Positions 1 through 9,691 are shown, counted from the first letter of the stretch. The stretch is 15,269 bases of DNA from Pleurotus ostreatus/Saccharomyces cerevisiae fusant (GCA_024196135.1 JAMQCK010000825.1:1-15269), one strand, 5' to 3'. Notes: generated by a model from the sequence alone, not told the origin. A program made the numbers and translations.

Positions 1-528
1 AAGCGGTTTCGCAGCGGTGACCGTAAAAAGATCAACTGTGACCGTCACGTCATCACATGCGACTTCGGCCATTGCCGGCCCAGAAATGTGAGTGCAGAAA
101 ACGCGTCCGGGCTGCTGGGTCCTAGAGGACTGGGACGCACCTTGACTGCGGAGGTAGGACTGCGGATTTCGCGGCGTTGCAGAAGGAAGACTAGAGAGCG
201 ACGGAGCAACAGGAATAGGTATAAACTTATCGTGAGTGGACGTTACAGGATCGTGAGTCGTGAGGCGTCGTAAAGATCGTGCGGTGGTAGAATGAGCTTC
301 TCGAGAAGATGAAGTGTATCGCATGTCCTGGCCCGAGAGATTTGCGTGCTCCAGTGAGTGCATGCGCGATGCAGGCATTGCCACTTGCAGCGTTGACACT
401 GCTCGTGGTGCCGATACCGCTCACGACGGCAGCGGGCAGCATAGCTCACGCCGCGACAAGGCACACAGCGCGAGCAGCGTACAGTGTCAGCGACTGATAT
501 CGCCTACAGCGTTAGTAACTGACACCGC
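1..528. other. Left-edge intergenic region, no gene supported
   Basis: I see no convincing gene here. Several short open frames exist on both strands, but none shows a domain, a signal peptide or a plausible splice structure. The right part should carry the 3' untranslated region of the minus-strand GPI-protein gene that stops at 529. An imperfect direct repeat is visible: ACCGCTCACGACGGCAGC near 415-432 and ACCGCTCACAACGCCAGC near 524-541. The second copy overlaps the stop codon region of that gene, so the first may be a small local duplication of its 3' end. Confidence 0.5.
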
Positions 529-1471
529 TCACAACGCCAGCACACCGCCGACCGCACCCAGAGCCACCGCCGCAACAACGGGCAGCAACGGGCCGAGGCC
601 CACGGGCGTCCGAGTCGCGGAGGCGGCGTTCGAAGTCGGCGAGGGCGCGGAGGTGGCGACGCTCTCGTTGTTCGTGACGGAGACGTTGCCGAGGAGGGCG
701 GAGGAGAGGGCGCAGACCTGGGTGGGGTGGCATGAGATGGAATGCGAGAGGGGGGAAGAGATTTGGTGAGGGAGAGAGAGGGATTGACGGCAAAACGATG
801 AAGGGGGGTACATGCGGTAAGTGACACGGAAGGGGGTCGAGGGTAAGGGAGGAATCGTACGACCGAAGAAGTAGCAGGGGCAAAGAGAGGGCAACGAAGC
901 TCACTTTCCGCATGCCATCAACCACATCTGGCAAGTTGGGTGCGTCCAGCACGTTACTCTGGTTCGTCTTGATGAAGCTAGCGAGGGACGGGGGATGAAC
1001 ATCTGCACGACAAGGAGGAACGATAATGGACATACCAATCCGCGCATTGGGGGAAGACGGACTTGAACGTGTCCGTGCATGCACAGCGGATGACGTCGAC
1101 GAAGGCGCCTGGGTTGAAGATGATCTGGGTGGATACGATGAGTGAGGAGCGGATGCGTGAAGTTGGCCTCGTTGAGACGTACCATGGAGAAGTTGGCCAG
1201 CACTGGGGCAGCATCAACGCAGCCATCAATATCCCCATAGCTCTGTGTGATACCTCATGAGAGGGGAACACGGTGTAGAGCAAGGGGAACGCACTTGTTG
1301 GCAGATCCCGCACGACTTGGGGTCGTCCGGGAAGTACGGCTCCGTCGTGCACTTCTGCAGCTCCTCGCGCGGTTCCAGCAACGAGACGCGCGTCGGTGCG
1401 GGCGAGGCAGCGACGCAGAGCAGGAAGAGGAACATCGTAAAGAGCTTCGTGGCCATGACGATCATGATCAT
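529..1471 (-). CDS. Secreted cysteine-rich GPI-anchored surface protein
   Basis: This is a predicted 195-residue cell-surface protein. I join five exons: 1471-1295, 1242-1183, 1124-1036, 977-905 and 717-529. The introns have donors GTGCGT, GTACGT, GTATGT and GTGAGC. An N-terminal signal peptide (hydrophobic core about residues 11-22, cleavage near AASPA) leads into a domain with nine cysteines at about 41, 54, 57, 67, 93, 95, 106, 109 and 135. The best-conserved-looking stretch is IIFNPGAFVDVIRCACTDTF. Four N-glycosylation sequons lie near residues 76, 114, 144 and 150. A Ser/Thr/Ala-rich stretch then ends in a hydrophobic tail (GPLLPVVAAVALGAVGG), the layout of a GPI-anchor signal. The cysteine count is close to that of CFEM proteins, but I do not see a true CFEM pattern. 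The biochemical role is unknown. A start at Met6 is possible. Intron 4 is long (187 nt) and pyrimidine-rich. Confidence 0.85.
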
Positions 1472-2179
1472 TGTGGAGGTGGACTCTCTAACTGCAGTGC
1501 TTGAACCAGGGATAGTGCGCGATGCGTGACGAGACCCTGCTGATTGCTATGCGAGGGGGAGGGGAGCGCAGACGTCCGTGGGTGCAGGAGAGGTGGCGGG
1601 AAGCAAGCCCGGGGGAACCTTTTGATTCGACCTCACGCCATATGATCGGGCCCAGGTCAGGAGGCCCGCATTGAGCGACGGGGGGCGCGAGGGCATGTGC
1701 AGTTGGCTTCCCCAGCTTCTGAGAGCATCTTCGTCGCCAAATTCGTTGGTTGCGGTACTCGAAGGGATTTCTGGACGTGGGGGGACGAGCAGAGGCTGGT
1801 CGCTGCGCAGCTCGCAACTTCCAAGTCCTCCGGGAACCCGGGCCGGGTCGAGGACCCTCGTGTTGCGGACCTCTTCGGACCGGCCAACAAGAGCCTCATG
1901 TTTGTTTTCTGCCTTTTCCGTGCTCCTGTTGTTCAGCCTGCTATTGTCTACACCCAGTATCGCCTCGATGACTCTAATTCCTAGTACTGAACCGCCACAG
2001 ACCAGCATTCATGCTATCGAGGCCATTTCATTTGATAGGCCCCGCTTTGAGACAGCGGGCGATGCGTGATATCACTGGTTGGCTGTGTCCAACGGGCGCT
2101 AAGCTGTAGGTCCTTGCGCCTATATAATAGGTTCCCCCTTGTCTCCAACCATCTTGCAACTCCTCCTCCAATCCCCACC
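1472..2179. promoter_or_regulatory. Divergent intergenic/promoter region
   Basis: The minus-strand GPI-protein gene and the plus-strand coiled-coil gene start head to head here, so this 0.7 kb should hold both promoters. On the plus strand a TATA-like TATATAAT sits at 2121-2128. It is followed by a C/T-rich leader (about 2132-2179) and a good start context, CCACC before ATG at 2180. I see no equally clear TATA box for the minus-strand gene. Overlapping open frames exist on both strands (1547-2008 minus, 1671-2069 plus), but neither has recognisable content. Confidence 0.6.
2121..2128 (+). promoter_or_regulatory. TATA-like box of the coiled-coil gene
   Basis: TATATAAT lies 52 bases upstream of the ATG at 2180 and is followed by a pyrimidine-rich stretch typical of fungal core promoters and leaders. 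The position fits a short 5' untranslated region. The assignment rests on sequence resemblance alone. Confidence 0.5.
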
Positions 2180-4999
2180 ATGTCCATCGCAAACACCGTG
2201 CGCGCGAACGCGCAGTACCATTCGCATCTCCTATCACAGATTGGCGAGCTTGACTATGTGCCGTCTGCGCTGGAGAACCAGAGGCCTTATATACAAGAGC
2301 TGGAGCAGCAGAAGAAGGTGCGTGCGCCACAATCATGTTCACCGATCGGGGAAGCTGACGCGTTGCACGCAGACGCTGAAATCCAAGCTCGACAAGTGCG
2401 TGCAGAAGACGAAGAAGGAGCGGAAGGAGCACGAGAGCATCCGCGACTCGACGACGCGGCGCCTCGCGCACAAGCTGACAGGGAAGAAAGAGAAGTTTGA
2501 GCAGAAGGCGAGCAAGGAGGAGAAGTGCGTCCGGCGTGGCTTCTCTTGTGATCGCTTGCTCATTGTGATTGTTAGGGAATACATTGAAGCCCTGGAGGAG
2601 GAGATGAAGGTCCGCAATAGTCTGGAGACGAACGAGCAGATGATCGTCGAGGCCAAAGCTACGGTACGTGTCGGAATCGCGCTGTCCCGTGTCGCAGATA
2701 CATCCTCCAAGTTCTTGACGCGCCTCCCAGCTCGCGGACCTTGAAGAGAAGCTACAAAAGTACCAGCACCTAAAACGCGATCTGGTGGACCTATACAATT
2801 CCATCTTCGAGGGTCCCACCCAAGGTGCGCTCTCTGCTCGAAGCAGCGGCTTTACGCTCCCCTGTTATAGCAGTCACTGACGCTGTTCGCAGAGTTCCCC
2901 CACGATGACGAGATCGAGCAGCAGGTACGGCTTCGCCACTTTACCTAACGCCACAAAATCAATTCCTAGTTCCGCCTCATCCCCTTCCCCTTTTGGGCCC
3001 ATAGTCCCTTTCCTCCCGCTTCTCCCCTCGCCCTTGCCTTCGTCTATCTATTCTCGTCGTGCTCCCCTCGTCCAGCACTAACTCATCCTCCAGGTCCGTT
3101 ACGTCGAGGAGATCTACAACGACGTACAAAAGCGTCTTAACAGGGAGTCGCGTGTCGCGGACATCCTGGCTCATGCGGAGACCGAGCTGCGCTTGTGCGA
3201 CCGGTTCATTCGCGAGGCATTGACGCATTCGACGTTTGGTGGGTGTTTTGTCTGTTCATCTTTTCTGACCTTCTGCTGCGAGATCTTCTCTGACCTTCTG
3301 CTGCGAGCTGCGACTTGCTTCAATCGCCACGAAATACTCCTTGCATGTGCCCTATCAAGTGAATTTGTTTGCTGACACCCTGCTCAGATATGATGGGCGG
3401 CGGCGCGATGACGGACATGATGGAGCGCAATGCGCTGATGAACGCGCAGAACAAGTGAGTTCTTGGCCTATCAACATTCTTTCCCGTAGGCCCGTTACAT
3501 TACATTTGTTTACTGACCCATACCTTCAGAGCCTCTACTGCGCAGATGCTCATCCAACAAGCGCGGCAGCTGTCCCCGAAGGTGAAGGCCATCGGGGCTA
3601 TCAATATCGCGCAAGGGTGAGTCGATTTCTGAGAAGAGGGTATCGGATTATGTTGAACGCGCCTTCACAGAAATATGCTGAGCGACGTGCTCTTCGACAA
3701 CTTCTTTACGGATATGATGTTTCATAGTGAGTTCCGCGATTCGATTTCCCTACGATCCACGTTGTGCTACGGGTCACAGCGCATCCAATGAGAGGAGTGA
3801 TAACTGACCGACGATTATAGGCAAGATCGAGAACTCGCAGAGGGAGGTCCTGCACGCGCTCGTGAGGCTGCACGAGCAAGTCCAGGCCGCGTGTAGCAGG
3901 GTGGAAGCGCTGGGGGCCGAGTTGATGCAGGTGAGTGGGCAGCTGTCCAGTACTTTCCCATCCCAACAACCACACGTACTAACCCACACCTACCCTCCAG
4001 GCCTCCTCCGCTCTCCGCCAACGCCGCGCCGAGCTCGACGCGTACCGCAAGTCCATCTTCGACGCCGTCACGGCCGGCCGCGCGGCCCCTTCTGAGGCGA
4101 GCTCGCCCGAAATGGGCCCGCCACCGGCGCCGGCGGGCTTTAGGGCGGTGTATGAGCCGGGGCTGCAGTATGGGAGGCAGGTGGTGGATGGACGAGTTAC
4201 GCCGCCTGCTGGATTTGGGGAGCACCCGCCTGCTGGGTTCGGGGAACATCCGCCTGCTGGGTTCGGAGAGCACCCGCCAGCAGGCTTCGGAGAGCACCCG
4301 CCAGCAGGCTTCGGAGAGCATCCACCTGCAGGGCTCGGGGAACATCCGCCGTCGGGCTTCGACGCGCCGCCACCAGCACCGGAGGGTTTTATGTCCCCTT
4401 ACGCGTCGACGTCTCGTCAGCCCTCGCCAAACTACGCCCCGCCTCCAGGATCGCCTCCTGCTGCACCAGAAGGGTTCATGTCGCCGTACGCGTCGGTGGG
4501 GACGTCTTATGCGTCGGCGGGGACGTCTCATGCATCGGCTGGGACGTCGTACGCGCCACCTGCGGGGCCACCACCGTCCTTCGGCGCGCCTGTATCTTCG
4601 AGTCCACCTCCGTCGAGCCCAGCTCCGCAGCGTGCCTCGTCGCCTACGAGTGCAAGATTCGCACCACCCGCGGGGCCGCCCTCGTCGTTCTCATCGCCTG
4701 TGGGGCCTCCTCCGTCGTTCTCACCGCCTGCAGGACCACCGCCAGGGCATCCGGCAGCAGAACAGGGTCAGGCTGCGTCAGGCTCGGGCAGTACGCAGCC
4801 CGCTAGCATGCCCTCGCCTGGGTCTGAGCATCCTCCAGTGAAATGGAAATCTCGTGAGTCTTCTGCGTATAAAGTATCAAGAGGCAAAAACTGATTGATG
4901 ATGGCAGATAACCCGTATGCGGCGGCCATGTTCAGTCGTGCGAGGCAGTCGAGTTTGAATGTGGATGCAGGAGGGGAAGGACAAGGGAGGAGAGCGTAG
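2180..4999 (+). CDS. Conserved fungal coiled-coil protein with proline-rich repeat tail
   Basis: The predicted protein has 637 residues in 12 exons: 2180-2317, 2373-2524, 2576-2663, 2731-2824, 2893-2924, 3094-3238, 3388-3454, 3530-3616, 3671-3726, 3821-3930, 4001-4853 and 4908-4999. All junctions keep frame with consensus sites. Residues about 1-350 are highly charged and helical; the heptad-like stretches (e.g. RRLAHKLTGKKEKFEQKASK) predict coiled coils. A glycine/methionine-rich motif (MMGGGAMTDMMERNALMNAQ) and a segment SDVLFDNFFTDMMFHSKIE look like the conserved core. Residues about 360-607 are Pro/Gly/Ser-rich and disordered, with PPAGFGEH repeats. I recall similar N-terminal regions in other fungal hypothetical proteins, but I know no proven function. 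The layout of coiled coil plus proline-rich tail loosely recalls membrane-trafficking scaffolds such as ALIX/Bro1 V-domain proteins, but no Bro1 domain is present, so I do not assign that name. The gene converges on NHX1. Confidence 0.88.
4202..4345 (+). repeat. 24-bp in-frame tandem repeat (PPAGFGEH x6)
   Basis: Six consecutive 24-bp units (4202, 4226, 4250, 4274, 4298, 4322) each encode PPAGFGEH; the last reads PPAGLGEH. A seventh, degenerate unit (PPSGFDAP) follows from 4346. Units differ mainly at synonymous sites (for example GGATTTGGGGAGCAC against GGGTTCGGGGAACAT). The repeat lies inside exon 11 of the coiled-coil gene at residues about 391-438. Because the unit is a multiple of three, copy-number change would keep the frame. 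Confidence 0.95.
4376..4495 (+). repeat. Duplicated APEGFMSPYAS motif
   Basis: Two 33-bp segments, 4376-4408 and 4463-4495, both encode APEGFMSPYAS. They sit in the disordered tail of the coiled-coil protein and differ at several silent positions. Conservation of the peptide despite DNA divergence hints at a short linear binding motif, which is an inference. Confidence 0.8.
4487..4549 (+). repeat. 21-bp tandem repeat (YASxGTS x3)
   Basis: Three 21-bp units (4487-4507, 4508-4528, 4529-4549) encode YASVGTS, YASAGTS and HASAGTS. They follow directly on the second APEGFMSPYAS copy. This is another in-frame minisatellite in exon 11 of the coiled-coil gene. Confidence 0.85.
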
Positions 5000-5345
5000 G
5001 ATATCTGTTGCAGCTGTGTATATTCATTGTACGCGGGCGCTTGGCTGTAGTTTTCCCTAACTTATCCGTAGTTCGCACCCATTCAAGTTGCAATGATCTC
5101 TGTAGCCTCATAATCAGGCCATCCGTATTCGCATTGATTAGACAGATCTACCAAAGAGCATCTATTACTCGAAGCACCAAGGCAATAATGTTACGTTGCA
5201 AAGCCTCCCTCGCATCCATGGTGAGCAGTGTAGACAGGCTTTCGTCAGATCCTAGGAACTTCATCCCAACTGAGCAGGCCGCGTAGCCTAGCTCGCCTGC
5301 GCATCCCGCCACACTGCCGCCTCCACCGAGCCCGGATCCCGTGCA
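5000..5345. other. Convergent intergenic region (3' ends)
   Basis: The coiled-coil gene stops at 4999 on the plus strand and the NHX gene stops at 5346 on the minus strand, so this 346-base gap should hold both 3' untranslated regions and terminators. It is more AT-rich than its surroundings. I see no RNA gene or repeat in it. An alternative end of the NHX gene by a last intron into this region was considered and not preferred. Confidence 0.6.
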
Positions 5346-7594
5346 TCACCCGGACCTGTTGTCCATGAACGCAATGTTCCTCAACGAAGGCGAAGGCAAC
5401 CCACGCTCCATCCTGCTCTCGTCCATCACCGCCGCCACCTGCCCCCCGGGCGCCGGCTCCGGCGGCATATCCTCCCCCATCTCTTCCCCCTCCTCCAGGT
5501 CGTGCCCCGCGTCCGCGCGCCGCTGCCGCCGCGCGTGGAACGTGCGGCTCGCGGTCGCGTTCGAGAATATGGGCAGCAGGTACCGCTCGTCGAGCGCCTG
5601 GAACCACTTGCTGTCCTCGCTCCCGCGGCGCGAGGTGGCGCCGCCGGGCGAGGCGGGGGCGGATGCGGATGGTGGGAGGCGGTCGCGCTCGGCGGTGGAC
5701 GCGAGCGGGAGGACCTCGCCGACGTCGGAGTCGAGGCTTTCGGAGGATGAGGAGAATATGGTGGCGGTGGCGTTTGGTGCGGAGGTGGAGGTGGGCATGG
5801 GCGCGTTCTGGTGGTTGTAGGGCTGCGCGAAGCGTGAGGTCGAAGGGCGGGGAGAGCCGAGGTAGCTGGGTTCGTCGTCGGCGTAGCGTGGCCATGCCCG
5901 GCTGCCGCTGAAGGAGCGCCGGCCCAGCCATTGGCGGTTCGGGATCTCTTCCTCCTCGTCCGTACTTGCACTGTCGTCCTCCACGCCGGTGCGTATACCG
6001 AGGACCTCGAGCATGCGAGCAGTGGTACCTCCGAACATGAGGACCGTTAGGACGACAACAGCAAGTACCGTAGTGCGCATAATCTGCGCGTTCGGGCCCT
6101 GGAAGCCAGCAGCGAGCGCGACGCCGACTGCACCACGCAGACCGGCCCAGAAGAGCATCATTTGGTACGAGTGCGGGAGCTCCTCCTGTCTCTGCCCTCG
6201 CGCATGGCGATGGAAGAAGTTGATGGCTTCCGAGAGCGGGAAGACAGCAGCGTATCGCGTGAACACGACCGAGACGACCGTGATGGTGATAAACAGCGGC
6301 TTCACGTAGTGGCCTACGGGTTCAGACACAGGCGCGCTGGTGAAGAGCGCGAGGCCGAGGTAGATGAAGATGAAGTTCTCCGAGAGCTGGGCGAGGGTGG
6401 CGAATATGTACTTCGTCGCGCGCTGTGTGCGGCGAGACATGGTATGGTACGCGTAATGCTTGAGGGTGATGCCGCAGAACAACAGGGAAACAATGCCAGA
6501 CATCTGGCACCCATTGGAAAAGAAGTAGCAGGTGTATGCGCTGAGGGCGACCAGGCAGGACTCGATTTGCGGGTAGTGGGTGAGGGCGGAGTGCTTGAGG
6601 AGCAGCGACATTGCCAGGCCGAAGGCGACGCCGAGGGCCATGGACACGGAGAAGGACAACAGAAAGATGCCGATGCCGTGGAATATCGATCCTAGGTAGA
6701 CTTCTGATCCATGGAACTGCGATAGGGTCCTGGAGTGAGGTCAGGCCGAAGGTCGGATGAGAAGCGGCGAGGCGATACTCACTCGTACATGACGATACTG
6801 ACAGCATCGTTCAACAAGCTCTCGCCGAAGATGACCGTGTACAACTTGGGGTCGACCTTGTACTGGTTGAAGATCGCGAGGATAGTGACAGGGTCGGTGG
6901 CTGATAGGGTCGAGCCAAAGATGAGACATTCAATCAGTGTGAGGTCGAGGTGCTCGAGACCGAGGAAGGAGTATATGTAGACTAGGACACTATGCTGTAG
7001 GTGATCAACGCAGGCTCGGCGGGGGAAGGAATTGTGACGCGTACCCGACGCCGACTGCGGAGATGAATGTGCCCAAGAACGCGAAGGTCAGGATCGAGCC
7101 AAAGTTACGGAAGAAGTTGTCCTGTATCGCCATTAGCTAGAGTACTCGTAGTAGAAAGTATATGCGCACCTGCTTGAGCTCATATCCCGAATTCAGGATG
7201 ATTGGTGGAAGTAGCAAATTGAAGAACAACGTGTGCTTGAACGTCTGGCAGTAACGCGTCAGTACGATCACCCTACCCGCGAGGATAAAGCGCAGAGCGC
7301 AAATCACCCCACTCGACGCGTACTCACCAACATTTCACGAATCATCGTCCCCGGCGCCAACCTGACAATGAGACCAACCGCCATGCCCGCGAAGATCGAC
7401 ACCAGTGTCTCGTGCACCGCGCGTATGCGCTTGATCTGCAGGTAGTAGCTCGTCCATAGCGAGAGGATGAGGAGGCAGCAGACGAGGAATAGCGACCAGG
7501 ACGAGTAGAACTCCTCGTCCTCCGCGACTGGCTCGGAAAGTGATGGGGACGCGGCCGCGGCCGCTACCGTTATTGACCCCAGTTTCAAGGACAT
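5346..7594 (-). CDS. NHX1: Endosomal/vacuolar Na+(K+)/H+ exchanger
   Basis: This is a CPA1-family cation/proton antiporter of 669 residues that exchanges cytosolic Na+ or K+ for lumenal H+ in endosomes, prevacuolar compartments or vacuoles. Exons are 7594-7328, 7244-7170, 7121-7045, 6989-6783 and 6729-5346, with introns of 48-83 nt. Diagnostic motifs are all present: the amiloride-site-like [10 protein letters not shown] (about 96-105), ATDPVT (170-175), [12 protein letters not shown] (195-206, containing the transport ND pair) and the late [10 protein letters not shown] segment (from about 406). About a dozen hydrophobic spans precede a cytosolic tail of some 215 residues (from about 450). 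That tail is rich in Ser, Pro and acidic residues and probably carries regulatory phosphorylation sites. Length and motif order match yeast Nhx1 (633 residues). The N-terminus includes a short poly-Ala run encoded by tandem NotI-like GCGGCCGC sequence. Confidence 0.95.
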
Positions 7595-8044
7595 TGTGGG
7601 GAAGAGCGCCTATGTTGGTCCCGCCACCGTCGTCGTTGTTGTAGGCGTCGTCGAGCTCGACGTTGCGTTCGTGCTGGCGATGGTTCGGAGGCGGGGCACA
7701 GGCTGACTAAGCAGCTGCGACCGGCAATTCGGGAACGCCCGAATACTTCCGCTTTTGGAAGGCTTTGTTGGATTACTGTGCACTTGCAAATTATGCCTTA
7801 CCTTACTCTCTTTCAGGGGACATGTACTGTTCGCTCTCATAGTCAGAGAAATACATAGACTTCATTCTGGGCCATAACTAACAAGGAAGACCGTACACTG
7901 TTACACTAAATCACACCGCGGAGATATATGTACACACGTCCGAGCAACCGTAGCGACGAGCGGTAACCTTCGAACAGATAACACGACAACAGGAGAGAAA
8001 GAGAGAGCACAAGAAGGCACGGACAGAGACTCGCCACTGCACCC
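7595..8044. promoter_or_regulatory. NHX1 upstream region / CBF1 3' region
   Basis: These 450 bases separate two minus-strand genes in the same orientation. They should hold the promoter and leader of the NHX gene (next to 7594) and the 3' end of the bHLH gene (next to 8045). A 76-codon minus-strand frame at 7840-7610 ends 15 bases upstream of the NHX ATG. It could act as an upstream ORF if transcription starts beyond 7840, but it has no recognisable content. No clear TATA box was found. Confidence 0.45.
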
Positions 8045-9171
8045 CTACTCGGTGCGCTGCCGCTTCGCCGACTCCTCCTCAGCGCCCTCGCTGGCGCGCT
8101 TCGTGCCCGCCTGCGCACCGCCCGCGGGGTGCGCAGCCTTGTACGCGTCGAACTCGGCCTCGACGCGCTGGCGGGCGTGCCGCTCCTCGTCCCAGAGGCG
8201 GCGCACCTCCTCGAGCTGCGACTGCAGGTCGCCCATCGCCTGGTCCATGAGCAGCTTCTCCAGCGTCCACTTCTCGATGTTCCGGCTCTCGTTCTCCTTC
8301 AGGTGGTGGATGTACTGCACCGCGCGGGAGAGGATGGCACCCTTCGCCTTCTCCCCGGAGCCGCTGGGCACGATGCGTCCGAGCTCGTTGATGCCCTCGT
8401 TGATGTTCCCGCGGCGGCGGCGCTCGACCTCCTTGTGGTTGTCCTTGCGCTGCCGCGTCCACTCGTCCGTGCCCATGGCGGGGTTGCGCCCCGCCCGACG
8501 GCCGGATGCGGAGCCCGTGCTGTTCGGGGCTTGTGAGGACTCCTCAGTAGGAGAGGAGTCGACGGTGGTCGGACCGGGCACGGTGGCAGTGGGGAGGTTG
8601 GGATTGGTGGGACGAGCAGCGAGCGTAGCGGCAAGGTTGGCTGTCGCAAGCTGGGTGAGATTGGGCGGACCGCGGGGATGGGTGGAAGGACCAGCATCGC
8701 CGACACCCGGGTAGGCCACTGGCTGCATCTGCGCCTGCTGGTTGAACTGCGCAAGGTTGGACAGTATCTGGGCTGCATCTTCTTTGCCTCCCGAGTCAGG
8801 GACCTGCACAATGGGTTAGCAAAGGCTCTCGATTGATCCTTCCCCAGAGCGCGCTCAATGCCCACCCCCGAGTAGGCGCTTGATCCATGAGATCATAGCG
8901 CCTATCGTAAGCAAAGCCAGCCCTCCATTCCTGCAATTCCAGCCGCCCCCCACACGTCGCCGCCGCACATAGCACGAGAAAGCAAGGAAACACCACTCAC
9001 CTTCCCCTGGAGGAGGTTCGGCACATTTCTGAGAATGGCGAGGAGCTGATCTTGAGGGATGGCGCTCAGTGCGAACGCGGGATCGGTGGGGAAGGCCACG
9101 GGGGGCGCGCCGGGAGGGGGCGCCTGGGCATGCTGAGGGGGTTGGGTAGCAGGATCGGTCTGGTTGGACAT
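8045..9171 (-). CDS. CBF1: CBF1-type bHLH transcription factor
   Basis: This nuclear bHLH protein of 309 residues matches yeast Cbf1, which binds E-box CACGTG sites (centromere element CDEI and sulfur/methionine gene promoters). Two exons, 9171-9001 and 8803-8045, flank a 197-nt intron with a GTGAGT donor and a perfect CTAAC branch site 10 nt before the CAG. The bHLH spans about 174-229. The basic region NHKEVERRRR has the class-B triad His180, Glu184, Arg188 expected for CACGTG recognition. The loop is followed by helix 2 (AILSRAVQYIHHLKE), then NIEKWTLEKLL, a stretch characteristic of Cbf1 orthologues, and a coiled coil (about 236-280). The N-terminal half is Pro/Ala/Gln-rich and disordered, and the C-terminus is basic (KRQR). 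In filamentous fungi the function may differ from yeast, and a centromere role is not assured. Confidence 0.93.
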
Positions 9172-9452
9172 CGTCGACGTCGGTGGCGGGGGACTACGTT
9201 CGGTGGGGTGTCGAGGTCGTTGCTGGCGGCGCTACCGTCGAAAGGGGGGCCACAAAGACTTGTAAGTCCCGGTGTTTGTCGGTGAGGGGCTGGGGGTGCT
9301 GGTGTTCTTGTCGTCGTCGGCGACGGCGGCGACGCGGTCAGCGCGAAACGTGATTTATCGCGGGGTGGTGACCGGGGGTGTGGAAGTCACGAGCAAGGAA
9401 AGTCATGCGAAAAAAACGTGAGACATAAGCCCGGTCAACAGACAAAAGCAAA

Positions 9453-9460
9453 TATAAATA
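9453..9460 (+). promoter_or_regulatory. TATA-like box, target unclear
   Basis: TATAAATA reads on the plus strand, pointing into the gene-poor interval. Read on the minus strand it is TATTTATA, about 280 bases upstream of the CBF1 start, so it could also belong to the CBF1 core promoter region. No confirmed gene lies just downstream on the plus strand. The assignment is tentative. Confidence 0.3.
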
Positions 9461-9591
9461 AGCAAACCGCGTCACCAGCGGCAGCACACGTTGCACACTG
9501 CGCTCGGAGGCGATATCCCGCTCCGAATCGGGCAGAAAAAAGAAAGTAAATGGGTCTGGAGGACCAAAAACTGAACTTACAGCTCATCAAC

Positions 9592-9691
9592 GATTTCCAG
9601 CGATTCCCAGCGAACTCGAGCTAGGATCTGCCAAACAAACTCGCCGATCACTTGTCAAAAGAGTATTCCCACGGATTGGGAGCGAACTCGA
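9592..9691 (+). repeat. Short direct repeats upstream of CBF1
   Basis: Two adjacent 10-mers, GATTTCCAGC (9592-9601) and GATTCCCAGC (9602-9611), are followed by AGCGAACTCGA at 9609-9619. The same AGCGAACTCGA recurs at 9681-9691. These are small and could be binding sites for a regulator, or chance. Confidence 0.4.

Noticed and set aside
314..769. 151-codon plus-strand frame
   Set aside because: It is antisense to the last exon and intron 4 of the GPI-protein gene and has no family-like content.
1547..2069. Overlapping frames of 153 codons (minus) and 132 codons (plus) between the first two genes
   Set aside because: They are mirror images of each other in a promoter region, with no conserved motif. 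The plus frame has a hydrophobic LLLFSLLLS stretch, but it lies too far inside to be a clear signal peptide.
2028..2819. 263-codon open frame on the minus strand
   Set aside because: It is antisense to exons 1-4 of the coiled-coil gene, whose spliced reading frame, splice sites and family-like motifs are much stronger. It is a shadow of GC-rich coding sequence.
3815..4531. 238-codon open frame on the minus strand, Arg/Pro-rich
   Set aside because: It is antisense to exons 10-11 of the coiled-coil gene. Its repeats are only the complement of the 24-bp repeat coding for PPAGFGEH.
4202..4549. Repeat array considered as a possible CRISPR-like array
   Set aside because: The units are contiguous without spacers, are in frame with a coding exon, and the genome is eukaryotic.
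5245..5931. 228-codon minus-strand frame and a possible extra terminal intron of the NHX gene
   Set aside because: It is an alternative frame of the NHX tail, Arg/His-rich by composition. The potential donor near 5357 (GTCCGG) is weak, so the stop at 5346 is preferred.
8052..8714. 220-codon plus-strand frame
   Set aside because: It is antisense to the bHLH exon, with no domain and no splice evidence.
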